NCBI GenBank assembly: GCA_039654915.1
Contig: CM077599.1
Coordinates: forward strand, 70,152,001-70,216,000
From: Aquilaria yunnanensis
Lineage: Eukaryota; Streptophyta; Magnoliopsida; Malvales; Thymelaeaceae
Direction of reading: 5' to 3'
Length of the DNA: 64,000 nucleotides
The translations under genes and the position numbers were made by a program. The notes under the pieces were generated by a model. The model was given only the letters and a program-made list of their open reading frames with translations, ran no database searches and had not been told where the DNA came from. Positions 1-10,699 of this stretch are shown one piece after another (position 1 is the stretch's first letter; each line of letters starts with the position of its first letter).

Positions 1-2368
1 AGAAACGAAGGATCGAGGTCGGGATATTTCTTCAGGAATTGATAACGAGCTAAGCAGAAGCCGTCCTGAAAAGCAACCTTGGACGTCTGAACTGCTTTGT
101 TTCTTTCAACATCTAGCTCGTTCGCTTCATGCTCAAGATCAGCAACCTCTTTCTGAAGCCCGAAAATATCCTCCTCCAGCTCCTCAGTCTTCTTCTCCTT
201 CTCCGAACTCTCCTTCAGCAAGTCGACCTTGGCCCGAAGTTCAGCATTTTCAGCCATTGCCTTGGTCAGGAGGGCAGACTCCCCTTCTTTTTCCTTTTGA
301 AGGACCTCGTTGGCCAAAGTCAGGCTGGCCAGTTTGCTACCAAGGTCAGACATCTTCATGGAAAAGTCCTTCAAGAGCTCTTCATGGCCCTTTAAGAACT
401 CATCCCGAAGTTTAGCAATCTCCCCCTTGCATATTTGGCTCAACTTGGTGTTCGTTAACACCGAGTTGGCGCAGAAGACTTTGGCCGTTTCCAACTTTTC
501 TTCGGCCCAAGCTCGGACCGAAGACTGCTTTGCTGCCCAAGCTCGAAGGTATCTACTATACCCCAGAAGCTGCAAAAAGAGAAGGTACTTAGCGAAATTC
601 GCAAGAAAAAGACAAAAACACTTAGACAAAAAGTGGGAAGGAAAAGTAAAGAGGCTGAAGAGTTACCTGAGCAGCATGCTCGGAAACTTTTGCAGCAAGG
701 TCATCCTCAGAGGCATACTCCTCAACAACTGCCTTGAAGGATGCCTGAGTGAGCACGCCCTTCGCCATTTGGGGAGCCATCTCCCGGTAGTCTTCGGGGA
801 ACAGATTCATGTCCTCCGTGAAAGATTAGAACGGCTCTCTCGGGACTTTGTCCTGCGGGACATGGGAATCCCAAAGATCCCGCCTTCGGGCGTGCTCAAT
901 CTTCCAAGCCAAGGCCGCTACATCCACTGCAAAAAGAAACATCCGTCTAATCAGGTAAAACTTCCTTGGTTATGAAAAAGTGTTTAGTCTGTGAGTAATT
1001 GCAGGAAAAGGATAAACAAACATGGCGCGACCTCGGCACAGTCGTCATTAGAGTCACCGACCTTCTCCACGTCGGCAGAAATGTGCTTGCCCTTGGCTCT
1101 TCGGTGCCTTTCTAGTTCTTTAGCAACAGGACCCTCTGAAGAGCCCAATATATCCGCCGACATGGTGGGACTCAGAAGTGCAGGAATGGCCACTTCGGCC
1201 AGAATCCCCCCCGGAGTTTTCAAGCTGCGATAAAGTTGCGACCTCTGCTGAAGTTGCAATGACATCGGCAGCATTAGCGGAAGTCGCTTTAACTTCAACG
1301 ACTTCCGAAGTAACCTTCGAGGGGGGAAGAAGGGCGTCCTTCTTGGTCTTCTTGGCGGAAGATGATCCACTCCCAGAAGCCTTACGCTTCTTCCTCGTTT
1401 GTTCTCCCTTCTCGGCCTGCCCGAGGAAAAGAGACCTATAGTAGGCGGCAGAGTCGTCGCCCATCTCTGAAAAAGAGGGATAAAATCAGTGTAAGTCTAC
1501 ACGCGCTTATGCTGAAAAACTTTGAAAGAAACTTACTTTCAGAAAAGGCTTCAAAAGTGAGCTCGCTCCGAACGAGCTGCACTAACCAAGAACTCTTCCT
1601 CTCGGTAGCAGGAGCTGGCATGCAGAGATCCATTTTGTGCTCCGTAACCACCCCTAGTTCCCGAAGGACATCCTTGGTCATGAGCTTTCACATGACCGGG
1701 AAAGGGTAGAGGGAACGTGGAGGAACCTCGGCATCCCAGTCGGCGACAGCACGGATTCATCTGTCAAAGTCCCCAAATCTCGCAGCCAACTCAGGAGTTA
1801 GCAGTTGCCTGGGGTCAGTGACGTCCGCCTCCAGCTCTCCCCGAGCCCACTTGGTCGGGACGTGCGACCAGGCGTTCGCCACCCTCAGGAAGAAGAACTT
1901 TATTTGCCACCCTCGCCAACTATCTTTGGTAGCGAAGGTGAACATAAATTTCCTGCTCCCAGATCCCCGAGGTAGCATAAAATAAAAGCCACCATTCGGA
2001 ACCGGATAGAGGTTGTAGTACTGCATGAACAGGATATGATGGGGTTCGACGTCGAAGACCCCGCGCATGCAAAGAAAAGCGTTGAAATAACAAAAAGAAT
2101 TGGGAGGAAGCTGATTCACGGCTATGCCATGGAATCGGCAAAAGTCGCAAATCATCTTCGTGGGAGGAAACTAAAGTCCGGCCTTCAGTTGGGCTCGGAA
2201 AATGGTAACCTCGTCACCCCGGTTCGAGAAGCAAAATTGGCCAAGGCGAGGTAACCTTGTGATGGCATAAGAGGGAAGGAAAAATTTGGTTTTCCATTTT
2301 TCTAATTTTTCAGGAGTTGTGCAACAAGGGTGAGACAAAAGAGGTTGCTAGCTCTCGAGAATAGGCAT
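1..2368 (-). pseudogene. Antisense accessory gene of a Ty3/gypsy element, copy A (partial)
   Basis: The minus strand encodes a multi-exon protein that runs off the left edge. Exon 1 starts at an ATG at 2368-2366 and reaches 1537. A 70 bp intron (donor GTAAGT at 1536-1531, acceptor CAG at 1469-1467) leads to exon 2, which begins MGDDSAAYYRSLFLGQ near 1464 and continues as a Lys/Ser/Ala-rich linker. Later exons carry SEHAAQ near 690 and an acidic/basic coiled coil below 560 that ends in FQDGFCLAR. The same blocks occur in the same order at 52999-55200. The exon 1 region with NQLPPNS and a GSGSRKFMFTF-type block resembles the plant 'putative gypsy type transposon' family (Pfam Transposase_28, from memory). 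Function is unknown. Codon 7 is a stop (TAG, 2350-2348). The parent element's pol would lie to the left on the plus strand, outside the window. Confidence 0.7.
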
Positions 2369-2624
2369 GGTTGGTTGAAAATGGTTTCAGAAAGAGGAAA
2401 AACGACTTCGGGAAGCCAAAAGAAAGGCAGAAATCGAAGGGACTCTAGAAGTCAACACCCACCGAAAGTTTTGCCGAAATCTGGGTTTGAGGACGCCGTC
2501 GTGAAAGATTACCGGAAATCGCTTTGCCGCTAAAACCGCCGCAAAAGAGAACAAAAAGGCTCAGAAAGCAAATGAGAGCAAAGTAACAGCAAAGAAACAA
2601 ATGAAGAGTATGACAGAAAGAGGC

Positions 2625-2634
2625 CTATATATAG
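2625..2634 (-). promoter_or_regulatory. TATA box of the antisense accessory gene, copy A
   Basis: CTATATATAG lies about 257 bp upstream of the first ATG on the minus strand. The surrounding bases (GGCCTATATATxG followed by CCTCT and a CTGTCAT-like stretch) align with the region around 52748 upstream of copy B. The match in a non-coding region of two separate elements supports a promoter internal to the element. Confidence 0.5.
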
Positions 2635-3164
2635 ATCGGGAAAAGGGTAGCCAAAAGGGCGTCATAAATGCTGCGCAAAGTGAAGCGTCGCCATAAGTGC
2701 CCTTTGCGCACGAAAAGATGCACCCGTCCCAGCAGATGCCTACCATGTGTCACTCTTCACAAAGAAATAAGACACATTCTCTGACATCCAGAAAACCCGG
2801 GCACAACGCTCGAGGCTGACACACCTAGTTTCAAGACGCGTCGGTCCACTGCCCCGTGGCGGAAAAAATGAACAAGTTAGGAGTCTCGAGAGCACCGAAG
2901 GACAGACAGAAGACACCTGTACGAACAGGGCTTACCACCTGAAAGGTAAAATGCCTCCCTGACTGACGTCATACTCCGAGTATGAATTTGAAAGGTCAGG
3001 GGTTCAAGGCTCCGCACTGCCCTGTTCGACCGAAAACGGGCATATTATCACATGGACCTCTGGGAGTCCACGAGGTCGTCCTGTCAAAACTTCCATTTGA
3101 GCGATAGACGGACACCAAAAGAACTACTTGCCGAAGTCTCCACTTCGAATTTCCAAAGGGGTCA
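2635..3164 (+). other. Untranslated internal tail of gypsy copy A, up to the polypurine tract
   Basis: Non-coding. Its reverse complement aligns loosely with 52330-52740 of the complete element, for example around AGGTGTGTCAG at 2815-2825 and the block near 2790. It ends in a purine-rich stretch (TTCCAAAGGGGTCA, 3151-3164) that would act as the polypurine tract just before the LTR. Confidence 0.5.
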
Positions 3165-4240
3165 TGTGATGGCCAAAGTGTTATCACACTAACCGCCTAT
3201 CGACCACAGGAAAGAAGGAGCCAAACACTCGAGGCGTACGGCCTCGGAAAGGACTCCGGAGTGAAAGAAGTTGTACATCTAAGGCACGCGACCTCGGTGG
3301 CACGCCAAAGGCAAACTTCGGGAAACCAACACGTAGTCTCCTTCGGGAAGACGGCTGAACCTTCTTCGGGGGGAAAAGGCCCAAGCACCCTCTACAGGAG
3401 AGAGCTCCCCGAAGACGGAAACACCGAAATGCCTGATTGGCTCCGGGAGAAGGCCCCTCACTCAGAAATGAGACATCAACCGTAGGGACCCCGCTTATAC
3501 GGCAAGGGCCATTAAGAGCCATTAAGGAGTCTCTGACACTCCGCTCACACACGTCTCAGACATAACTCTAGGCACGCTGTCGCAGTCCAGCGTCCTGTCA
3601 CACCGGGCTATACCCACTACGGCTCGTAGCCCGAGGAGCCTACAGACGACTAGGGTCATCCGACCATAAACGTGCCAAAAACGTGTCGTCATCTGAAAGG
3701 GTCATTCCCTTCCTTCTATACAAAAGGAAATGACAACAAATCAAAGAAAAGGGGGGAGGGGAAAAAGAAAACCACCCCGGGGGGGGGGGGGGGGGGGCTC
3801 AGCTCTCATCCGGAGAGAAAAGGGGATGGAGAGGCTGGAAAAATGGAGGACGATCTCCTCTCTCCGCCTTAATACTCTCCCTTCAGCCCTCAGAAGGATC
3901 TACGCCAGGCAAGCGTCTTTTTTGTTTATCTTTACTGCCTATCTTTATCTAAAAGGCACTGACTTGGGCATCGAAGGTTCTCCCCCGGGAAACCACCCCG
4001 GGGGCCTCCTAACCCCTACTTTCTGAGTGTTTCAGCCAGGTTTCCCTGATGGATCTCCCCTTCGGGCTCTCTCTTACGCCAGAGGTTCTCCCTGTCTCTT
4101 TCCGTGAGGATCAGAAGCTGCCGGCCGGTACCCAAGGTGATCCACCCAGGACACCGGTCCTCCGCGACCCGCCAACACCTTCGGGTCCCCCTGCTGCCTT
4201 AACCACTGCACACAGTGAAGATGCTGGCTCCGCCTAACCG
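3165..4240 (+). repeat. Ty3/gypsy LTR (3' LTR of copy A), right edge uncertain
   Basis: The LTR starts with TGTGATGGCC directly after a polypurine tract. That start is a near-palindrome (TGTGAT...ATCACA), as is the start of the complete element's LTR (TGATAGCC...GGCTATCG, read on the minus strand from 52327). Shared blocks include CACTGACTTGGGC at 3958-3970 and the adjacent TCCCCCGGGAAA region, which match the R/U5 part of the LTRs at 51459-52327 and 61127-61994. A TATA-like CTATACAAAA lies near 3716. A run of 19 G sits at 3779-3797. I could not fix the right end or a target-site duplication; 4240 is an estimate. Confidence 0.6.
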
Positions 4241-4309
4241 GACCGCATCGGATGCCCGACCTCGCCCGACCGTCACCATCAATATGAGGGACTATTCCAA
4301 GCTTACCAT

Positions 4310-5760
4310 CTTTGTTCTAATTGTCAAAGTCCATGCTAGTTTGGCTGGCGCTAACAAATGAGAGGCCATGGTAAGCCATTTTCTTCTCTATCTAGTACCG
4401 ACAGGCCAAGAACCCATGAAAGTTCTCGCTCATGGCTTGTTTGCTGAGCCTTCCTTCACGCCATTAGTTGACCTTCTGGCAAATCTTTACATGTTCATTG
4501 GCATTTCCCTCATTTAGGCCTCTCACTACCTCATCAATCTTCAAGGACCTATCAATAAGAAGATTATTTGAGTATTGACCCCCTTCACTTCAACCTGGAG
4601 GCCCAACTCCACCTTTACAAACTCGCTCATAAAGCCTCCCAACAACTCTTTTAGGGACTTCAACTCCTAGCCCATAGCTGCTTGCTTCTGCTTCTACTCT
4701 TCAGTGGAATTAGTAAACTTTTTAAGCTTGTCCTCCTACCTTTTCAGGAGCTTGTCTTTAGCCACCAGTTGCTGTTTAAGCTAGTCCATCTCGATTGCCA
4801 CCTGGGACTGTGCTGTCATCTCTCTAAGGAGCTTTTGCTCCAAGCTTGTCTTGTCTTAGGTTAGTTCCTTTATTAGGGCGGTTACCTGCCAAAGCTAATC
4901 TTTTTCAAGTATGAGCTTATTCCCAACAAAAAAAGGTCGTGACAGTCTTCTGCAGATGCCAAACTATTAGTGTGACCCTAAAGTTTGAGTTAAGATAAGT
5001 CTATAACACAGTCACACCTGAATGAGGTTGCAGGCCAAGAGCATCATCATCGGTCCATCTCCCTAAGCTTGGTTGGCCAAATGATGGCAATCTCTTGGAA
5101 GGTGAAGTGCCTCAAATGCCTAGTGCTGAAAGTCCCCTTTGTTTTCCAAGATTGACTTTCCTTAGGAAACGACCTACTGAGGTCAAAGAGAGCATCAAGG
5201 TAGATACCATTTTCCTCCACCATTTCATTCTACCTCAACGAAAGCTCAAGTAGAAGGACATTTGGCTGAAAGCAGGGGATGAGTTCCTCTATATAGGAAA
5301 CAAGGCATCAAGAGGACCTCCTATGCTTGATTACCCATCCTGTCTAAGAGGAATGACTCTTGTTGAAAATGGAGCTATTACATCAACAGTCCAAGTTGCA
5401 GAAAAAGCCCTCATTAGAACGCTTTTTACTGGAACAAGGGGAGGAGGAGGAGTAGAAAGAACCACCTGAAGAGGAATGGGTTGGACAGGATCCTTCCCCT
5501 TAGACTTTTTTTAGGGTGCAACTGCGTAGAAGGGAAGAAAAGGTAACATTAAAATTTAGGGGCGGAGGAGGGGAATCCAGGCCAAACGGTGTGACAATAC
5601 CTAAGGGGACAGAGAGGAAAAAAAGGAAAAAGGTGGTGGAAGAGCAAAGAAACAAAGTTTAGGTGGGATTGTAGTGTTGGACAAAAGTTTAGGGGGCAGG
5701 TTAGGGCAAAATGTGCTATGTCATCATCCACCTTGTCTTGCCATTTTAACAATATGTGTC
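4310..5760 (-). pseudogene. Degraded coding-like remnant, coiled-coil type
   Basis: The minus strand reads as a protein-like sequence broken by many stops. A charged helical stretch (QQLVAKDKLLK, about 4780) lies in the middle, with Glu/Lys-rich blocks on either side. It recalls the coiled-coil parts of plant transposon accessory proteins. I cannot tie it to a family and it may be an old piece of the gypsy element to its left. No intact reading frame survives. Confidence 0.25.
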
Positions 5761-5769
5761 ACATCTTCA

Positions 5770-6787
5770 TCCAACATGGATAACGTAATGGTGGTGAGCT
5801 AATTCATAAAAAAAAAAATGTTGCTGACTAATTTAATTACAAAAACAAAAAAAAAAACAATGGTGGCCAATCTTCCTGTTTCACAAACATGAGTCAGAAA
5901 TTTGCCACTTTTTCCCTAAGATATGTTTTTAACAATTTGAAATTACTCCTTATTCACAAAACTAATTTTATCATTATTACAACAGAATTCAAAGTCATTA
6001 CCTCTTGACGATTTAGAGTTAACATGCCATTAAGCTAATCTAATTGGCTTACCATGATATATCTATGCAGCAACTTAACCCAAATATCTATTTTACAGGA
6101 TGTGATAATGGAAACTTTAGTAGCCTTCACAAAAGTGAAGTATTTTTGCCATGTTTTGCGCTTGGTTTAAATATGAAGTTTTACAAGAATGATTGGTTAG
6201 TTGAATAAAATATTTTAGACTATTATATTTGTTCGGTGCATTGGAAGTAACTAATTATGGCCGTTTTCATAAATTTTAAAACTTATAGCCTCAATTAACT
6301 ATAATATTATATATTAGACCTACCTAATTACACCAATATGGCAACTAAGAAAAAATATAGTTAAATCTTTTTCTTTAAGTTGTTTTCGCAATCTTGAAAT
6401 TGATTATGCGGCCTTCAAAGCTATTAATTTGTCTCAATTTATCTCTGGATCATGTCACTTACTAATTATTTCCAACATTTTTATTCCCATTTTCTTGTAA
6501 TTATGTACCAATTTTGGTTAATTTTTTTAACTTATCATCCATGAGGAGAGAACTTGGAGTTTTGAATCACTTCTCATTTGGATAAATGAGTATACGACAA
6601 TTATAAATAAAAGACAATGGAACATGAACATTTGAAAGCTTTCATGTGACACATTACTTAATTGGATATGAATGTTGATTTCATTGAATTTATTATGAAA
6701 ACAATCAATATTTCCATTTTAGCAATATTCGTATACTCCAAGCTCAATATTCCTCTATCTGGTTTTTTGAAGTGTAACGTTCATCAA
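5770..6787. other. AT-rich spacer, nothing recognised
   Basis: Very AT-rich, with short A runs at 5811 and 5850. I see no open frame with protein-like composition, no terminal repeats and no RNA gene. Confidence 0.5.
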
Positions 6788-6892
6788 GGGTACCTTAGCT
6801 TATTTTTGTATCTTAGATGAGTACTTGATCTTTAAGATTGTCCTATCGTACTATCTAAACTTATATTATGTGTCCCAACTAGATACTTTCCA

Positions 6893-6901
6893 TCAATTTT
6901 A
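6893..6901. repeat. 9 bp target-site duplication, left copy (inner MULE)
   Basis: TCAATTTTA here and TCAATTTCA at 8012-8020 flank the inner element and differ at one base. Nine bases is the usual duplication length for the Mutator superfamily. Confidence 0.6.
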
Positions 6902-8011
6902 GGGTAAATTGCACCCGCTACCCCCAACCTTTAATTGTTGTCTCACTTCTAACCCTAACCTTCACTTTATTTGTAGCGTATCCCTAACTTCAATAAAATG
7001 TTTCATTTTGGCCCCTTTTTGGACGGAAATCATTATTTTGGATGGAAAAAGCCACGTCAGCAGATTATTATAGGGGAAAATGCTTGTTTTAAACCCTGTA
7101 AAAATCCTATTTGCCAAAAAAGCCTTAAAGCTTTTAAATCTAACAAAAAACCTTAAAACTTTCTCCGGCCAACTCTCTCCTCTCTCTCAGGCAACCCCAT
7201 TTCAGCTGCCTCCCTTTCCAGCGAACGCCCTCCTACCTCTCATCCCTATCTGGCTTTTTCTTCACGGTGAGTTTGGTTAACCGGCTTCTTTCTAGCAAAT
7301 TGAGCATCCCTCATGCAACGAAATCAAGTTCAGTCTTTAGCCGCATCTCTCGGCCTTCGTGCACTTGTCGACGAATCACCGTCACCTACTCGCCATTGAA
7401 TTGCCTTCGCCCACTGACACCGAATTGAGAGGAAGCTGAATCGGGCTGCTCTCTCTCGCTTCCCTCTCGCGAATCGGGTGAACTTGGATGAATCGCAATG
7501 AATCAAGACGAAATCGGGCGAAGGAGAGGAACCATGAATCGCGATGGAATCGGACGAAATTGGACCGGATCGCAAGCAGGGATGGGGGAGAGGAAGCAGG
7601 GATGGGTGAGTGGATGGGTGAGCGACGGTGAGGATGGTAAGTGGCAGTGGGTAAGGGAGGTAGGCAAAGAAGAGAGCTGACCGGAGATGGGAGGACAAGG
7701 TGTAAAGGGAGGCCGGAGATAAGGCCACCGGAGAGAGATGAGAGGTAGGAGTGGTTAGCCTGATTTTTTGTCAGATTTAAAAGCTTTAAGGTTTTTTTGG
7801 CAAAGGGGATTTTTATAGGGATTAAAACAAATATTTTCCCTACAATAATCTGCTGACATGACCTTTTCCATTTGAGATAATAATTTCCGTCCAAAAAGGG
7901 GCCAAAATGAAACATTTTATTGAGGTTAAGGATACGCTACGAACAAAGTGAAGGTTAGGGTTAGAAGTGAGACAATAACTACAGGTTGGGGGTAGCGTGT
8001 GCAATTCACCC
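6902..8011. mobile_element. Non-autonomous Mutator-like element (possible Pack-MULE), 1.1 kb
   Basis: The element begins GGGTAAATTGCACCCGC and ends in its reverse complement (GCGTGTGCAATTCACCC) at 8011. The terminal inverted repeats run for about 250 bp (6902-7155 and 7765-8011) and are nearly identical apart from scattered substitutions. Imperfect 9 bp duplications flank it (6893-6901, 8012-8020). The centre (about 7160-7740) is much richer in G+C than the arms or the surroundings and contains pyrimidine-rich leader-like sequence. That would fit a captured host gene fragment, but I recognise no protein in it. There is no transposase, so movement must have relied on an enzyme supplied elsewhere. 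Confidence 0.7.
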
Positions 8012-9273
8012 TCAATTTCAGCATTAAACCTGATAGAAAATGTTGACGTGGTATAAACATTAAAATAAATCTCAAAATAACACTTATAGTCCTTTAACTT
8101 TTCCTCTTAAAAATTTTAAACCTTAAACTTTTTCCGTGGCCTCTCTCCATCACCCTCTTCCTCACCAGATCTATTTAAATTTTTAATAGCCCTAAATCTA
8201 ATGACCCTACCCTCATCTTCTTCTCCAGTGGCTGTTTGGAGGGCAACGAATCGGCGGGGCCATTCGATTGCCTGAAGAAATCACTGCAGCCCCCACTTAA
8301 AGGAATTGATGGAACGCCCAAAAAATGGATCTCAAATTTTCAAAGCAAATCATATTCTTTTCTTCATCTAAAAAACCAGATCTTACTTCTCATTTCTGGG
8401 TACCTTTTAATTTCTCAAAATTCTTAGGGTCAGATCGAATTCGATGTCTCATGGATATGCGATTGAGCTCTACTTTGATCAGTCATGGAAAACTAGCACC
8501 TAGTTGATCGATATTAGCACCAGTTGATCGAAATCGAGTTTAGCCACACATCACTGGATCCGGCATAAACTAATAAAATCGATGCCCGAGAAGTGGCACC
8601 GTTGGAAATAGTGGTGGTCTGGCGGATTAAGCAAGCCGATTGCCCAACTCAATTGAATGAGTGGACTAAACGGGGAGCGAGTGATGAATCAACAGAGGAG
8701 TAAGGGAGTGAGCAACGAATTGGTAAGGGAGTGAGAGGGGAGTGAGCAACGAATTGACAGCTACAATCGATGCTTGTTGATAGTGGGGGAGTGATAGGAA
8801 GTAGCCACTAGCTAGGTGGGGTGGATGGTGATGGTGATTAGGTGGTAGTGGCATGGACTGCTGAGCGGCAGTGGCGGGAGCAGGTAAACGAGAGACTAGC
8901 ATTGGGAGAGAAAGAGAGAATCAGATGAATGAGGATAGTGACTGATATTAGGAGAACATAATTGATTTTAGTAGAAGTTTAGGTTTTAGAATTGATGATT
9001 GAAAAATTTTAGGATCCAAAAGTTGTTATTTTAAATTTACTTTAATATTATTTAATGTCACATAAGTAATTTGTATTGGATTTAATGATGAAATTGATGG
9101 AAATACCAAATGGGGTGCATAATATAGGTCTGGTCATTCAATAAGACAAATTTGAATGTTAAATACCAATTTGAGACACAAAAATAAATAAGAATACTTC
9201 CGGTAGAATTTAATTATTTTTTAAACAATATCATTTGAAATTCTTTGTCAAAATGAATTCAGTTATGATCTGA

Positions 9274-9500
9274 TAATTTACCGCCTTATGCTTGAATTTA
9301 TATTAAAAAATAATATAGACTGTACGCTAAAAAGCTAGTAGATTAAAAAAAATAACCCGTACATTGTACGGCTAAACTAATAGATTTAAAAAAATAATAA
9401 TAATAATTTACCGCCTTTTGCTTGAATTTATTTTAAAAAATAATACAGATTGTACGCTAAAAAGCCGGTAGATAAAAAAGTAACCCGTACATTGTACGGA
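9274..9500 (+). repeat. Two tandem copies of a ~130 bp AT-rich unit upstream of the sulfotransferase
   Basis: Copy 1 starts at 9274 and copy 2 at 9404. Both contain AATTTACCGCCTT, TGTACGCTAAAAAGC and AACCCGTACATTGTACGG in the same order. The last motif holds the inverted pair CCGTACA/TGTACGG. Copy 2 ends about 60 bp before the TATA-like site of the gene, so the duplication lies in its presumed promoter. A cis-regulatory effect is only an inference. Confidence 0.7.
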
Positions 9501-9562
9501 AAAATGATAGAGAAAAATATGGCCCCGTAACAAGGATGTCATTTTCGTTTAATGAGAAATTC

Positions 9563-9570
9563 TATTTATA
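9563..9570 (+). promoter_or_regulatory. TATA-like element of the sulfotransferase gene
   Basis: TATTTATA lies 37 bp before the ATG at 9607. Transcription starting about 30 bp further on would give a very short leader. It is the best TATA candidate in the upstream region, but the sequence is AT-rich and chance matches are common. Confidence 0.4.
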
Positions 9571-9606
9571 ATGCTTGCCCTGCTCTTCCTTCTTCACTGA
9601 GTCTCC

Positions 9607-10530
9607 ATGGAAGAAGCCCAACAAATTCGTCTCGCACTCGATGGATGGATTCCTCTTCAGTTTTATGAAGGTTTCTGGTACCCCGATGAGCTCTTACCAG
9701 ACACCATTTTGGTCCAGCAATTCTTCCGTCCTCAACCGGATGACATCTTTGTCTGCAGCCCCCCACAGAGCGGCACCACCTGGCTCTTGGCCCTGACCTT
9801 CGCCATCGCCACTCGCACCCGCTTCGCCTTCGACTCCCACCCCCTCCTCGCCAACAGCCCTCACGACTGCGTACCCAGCTTTGACGACTTCCGCCGCAGG
9901 CCCAGCCTGCGCACCCCTGACCTGCCGCTCATATCCACCCACACGCCTTACACCACCTTGCCCAAATACTCTATCGAGCGGGACTACCCCAAAATTATTT
10001 ACATCTGTCGGGAACCTAAGGACACGTTCGTCTCAATGTACCATTACGTGGCCAAACTGAGGCCTAGTGGGTTGGGAACTGTTTCTATGAACGAGGCTTT
10101 TGATTTGTTCTGCCGAGGCAACTCTCCTGCTGGTCCATTTTGGGATCACATTCTGGGGTTTTGGAAGGCCAGCCTGGAACGGCCAGAGAAGGTGTTGTTC
10201 TTGAAGTACGGAGACATGGTTAGAGAAACTTCCGGCAACGTCGAGAAAATTGCTGATTTCATGGGGTACCCATTTTCAGCGGAGGAAAAGGAAGCTGGAA
10301 CAGTGGAGAAAATAGTAGAGCTGTGTAGCTTCGAGCATCTGCGCAATCTCGAGGTCAACAAGAACGGGGTGCGCCGCCAGGTTTCCTACGTCAAGAACAG
10401 TGCTTTCTTCAGGAAAGGCGGAATTGGGGACTGGAAGAATCATCTCACGGCGGAGATGGCGGCGCGGCTCGATCGGATTGTGGAGGAAAAGTTTTGGCCT
10501 TTGGGCCTGAAATTTGATGCCTCTAGTTAG
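9607..10530 (+). CDS. Cytosolic sulfotransferase, plant SOT family
   Basis: This 307-residue, single-exon protein matches the usual length and intronless form of plant cytosolic sulfotransferases. These enzymes move a sulfuryl group from PAPS to hydroxyl groups of flavonoids, brassinosteroids, jasmonates or desulfoglucosinolates. The family blocks appear in order: the PAPS 5'-phosphosulfate loop (PQSGTTW, residues 53-59), the catalytic His in THTPY (H112), the 3'-phosphate site YICREPKDTFVS (132-143, with R135 and S143), GPFWDHILGFW in the middle, VLFLKYGDM, and RKGGIGDW (269-276) near the C-terminus. The normal loop reads PKxGTTW; here the Lys is Gln54 (codon CAG), so activity may be reduced. 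The start is the first ATG after the TATA-like site and gives the expected N-terminus. The frame is otherwise intact. Substrate cannot be told from sequence. No neighbouring host gene is visible. Confidence 0.9.
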   Translation: MEEAQQIRLALDGWIPLQFYEGFWYPDELLPDTILVQQFFRPQPDDIFVCSPPQSGTTWLLALTFAIATRTRFAFDSHPLLANSPHDCVPSFDDFRRRPSLRTPDLPLISTHTPYTTLPKYSIERDYPKIIYICREPKDTFVSMYHYVAKLRPSGLGTVSMNEAFDLFCRGNSPAGPFWDHILGFWKASLERPEKVLFLKYGDMVRETSGNVEKIADFMGYPFSAEEKEAGTVEKIVELCSFEHLRNLEVNKNGVRRQVSYVKNSAFFRKGGIGDWKNHLTAEMAARLDRIVEEKFWPLGLKFDASS

Positions 10531-10538
10531 TTGTGGGT

Positions 10539-10692
10539 AATAATAATAAAGGAGGCTATCGTTTGTTTTTACGTCAGATGTGATCCAAAGTAATGAAGTG
10601 TTCAACTGATCACTCAGGTTTGTTTCACTGTGCCGTGGCTCTAATGGAGAAGATGCTTATTTCCTTCTCCGTAGTACTACTCCAATAAAAAT
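10539..10692 (+). terminator. Likely polyadenylation region of the sulfotransferase
   Basis: AATAATAATAAAGG lies just after the stop and AATAAAAAT at about 10684, followed by T-rich sequence. Both resemble plant near-upstream elements. The true cleavage site cannot be read from the sequence. Confidence 0.4.
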
Positions 10693-10699
10693 ATGCGAT

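Larger units (their letters stand above)
6788..9203. mobile_element. Old Mutator-like element with long diverged inverted repeats, split by a younger one
   Basis: The left arm (about 6788-6892 continued at 8021-8120) and the reverse complement of the right arm (about 9203-8960) align along their length. Examples are CTTATTTTTGTATCTTA with CTTATTTATTTTTGTGTCTCA, and TATATTATG...TTTCCATCAATTT...CATTAAA in both. Long terminal inverted repeats around a non-coding centre are typical of Mutator-like elements. The centre (about 8120-8950) has no transposase that I can see, so this copy is non-autonomous. The left arm is interrupted by the element at 6902-8011. I did not find a clean target-site duplication for the outer element; its edges are approximate. 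Confidence 0.55.

Noticed and set aside
310..975. 221-codon plus-strand open frame at the left edge
   Set aside because: Shadow of the antisense accessory gene on the minus strand, which has the homologous protein blocks at 53-55 kb.
3779..3797. Run of 19 G as a functional element
   Set aside because: Homopolymer within an LTR; length is likely unstable or a sequencing artefact, and nothing else marks it.
7382..7915. 177-codon minus-strand open frame
   Set aside because: It runs from the core into the inverted repeat arm of the inner Mutator-like element; composition and context do not support a gene.
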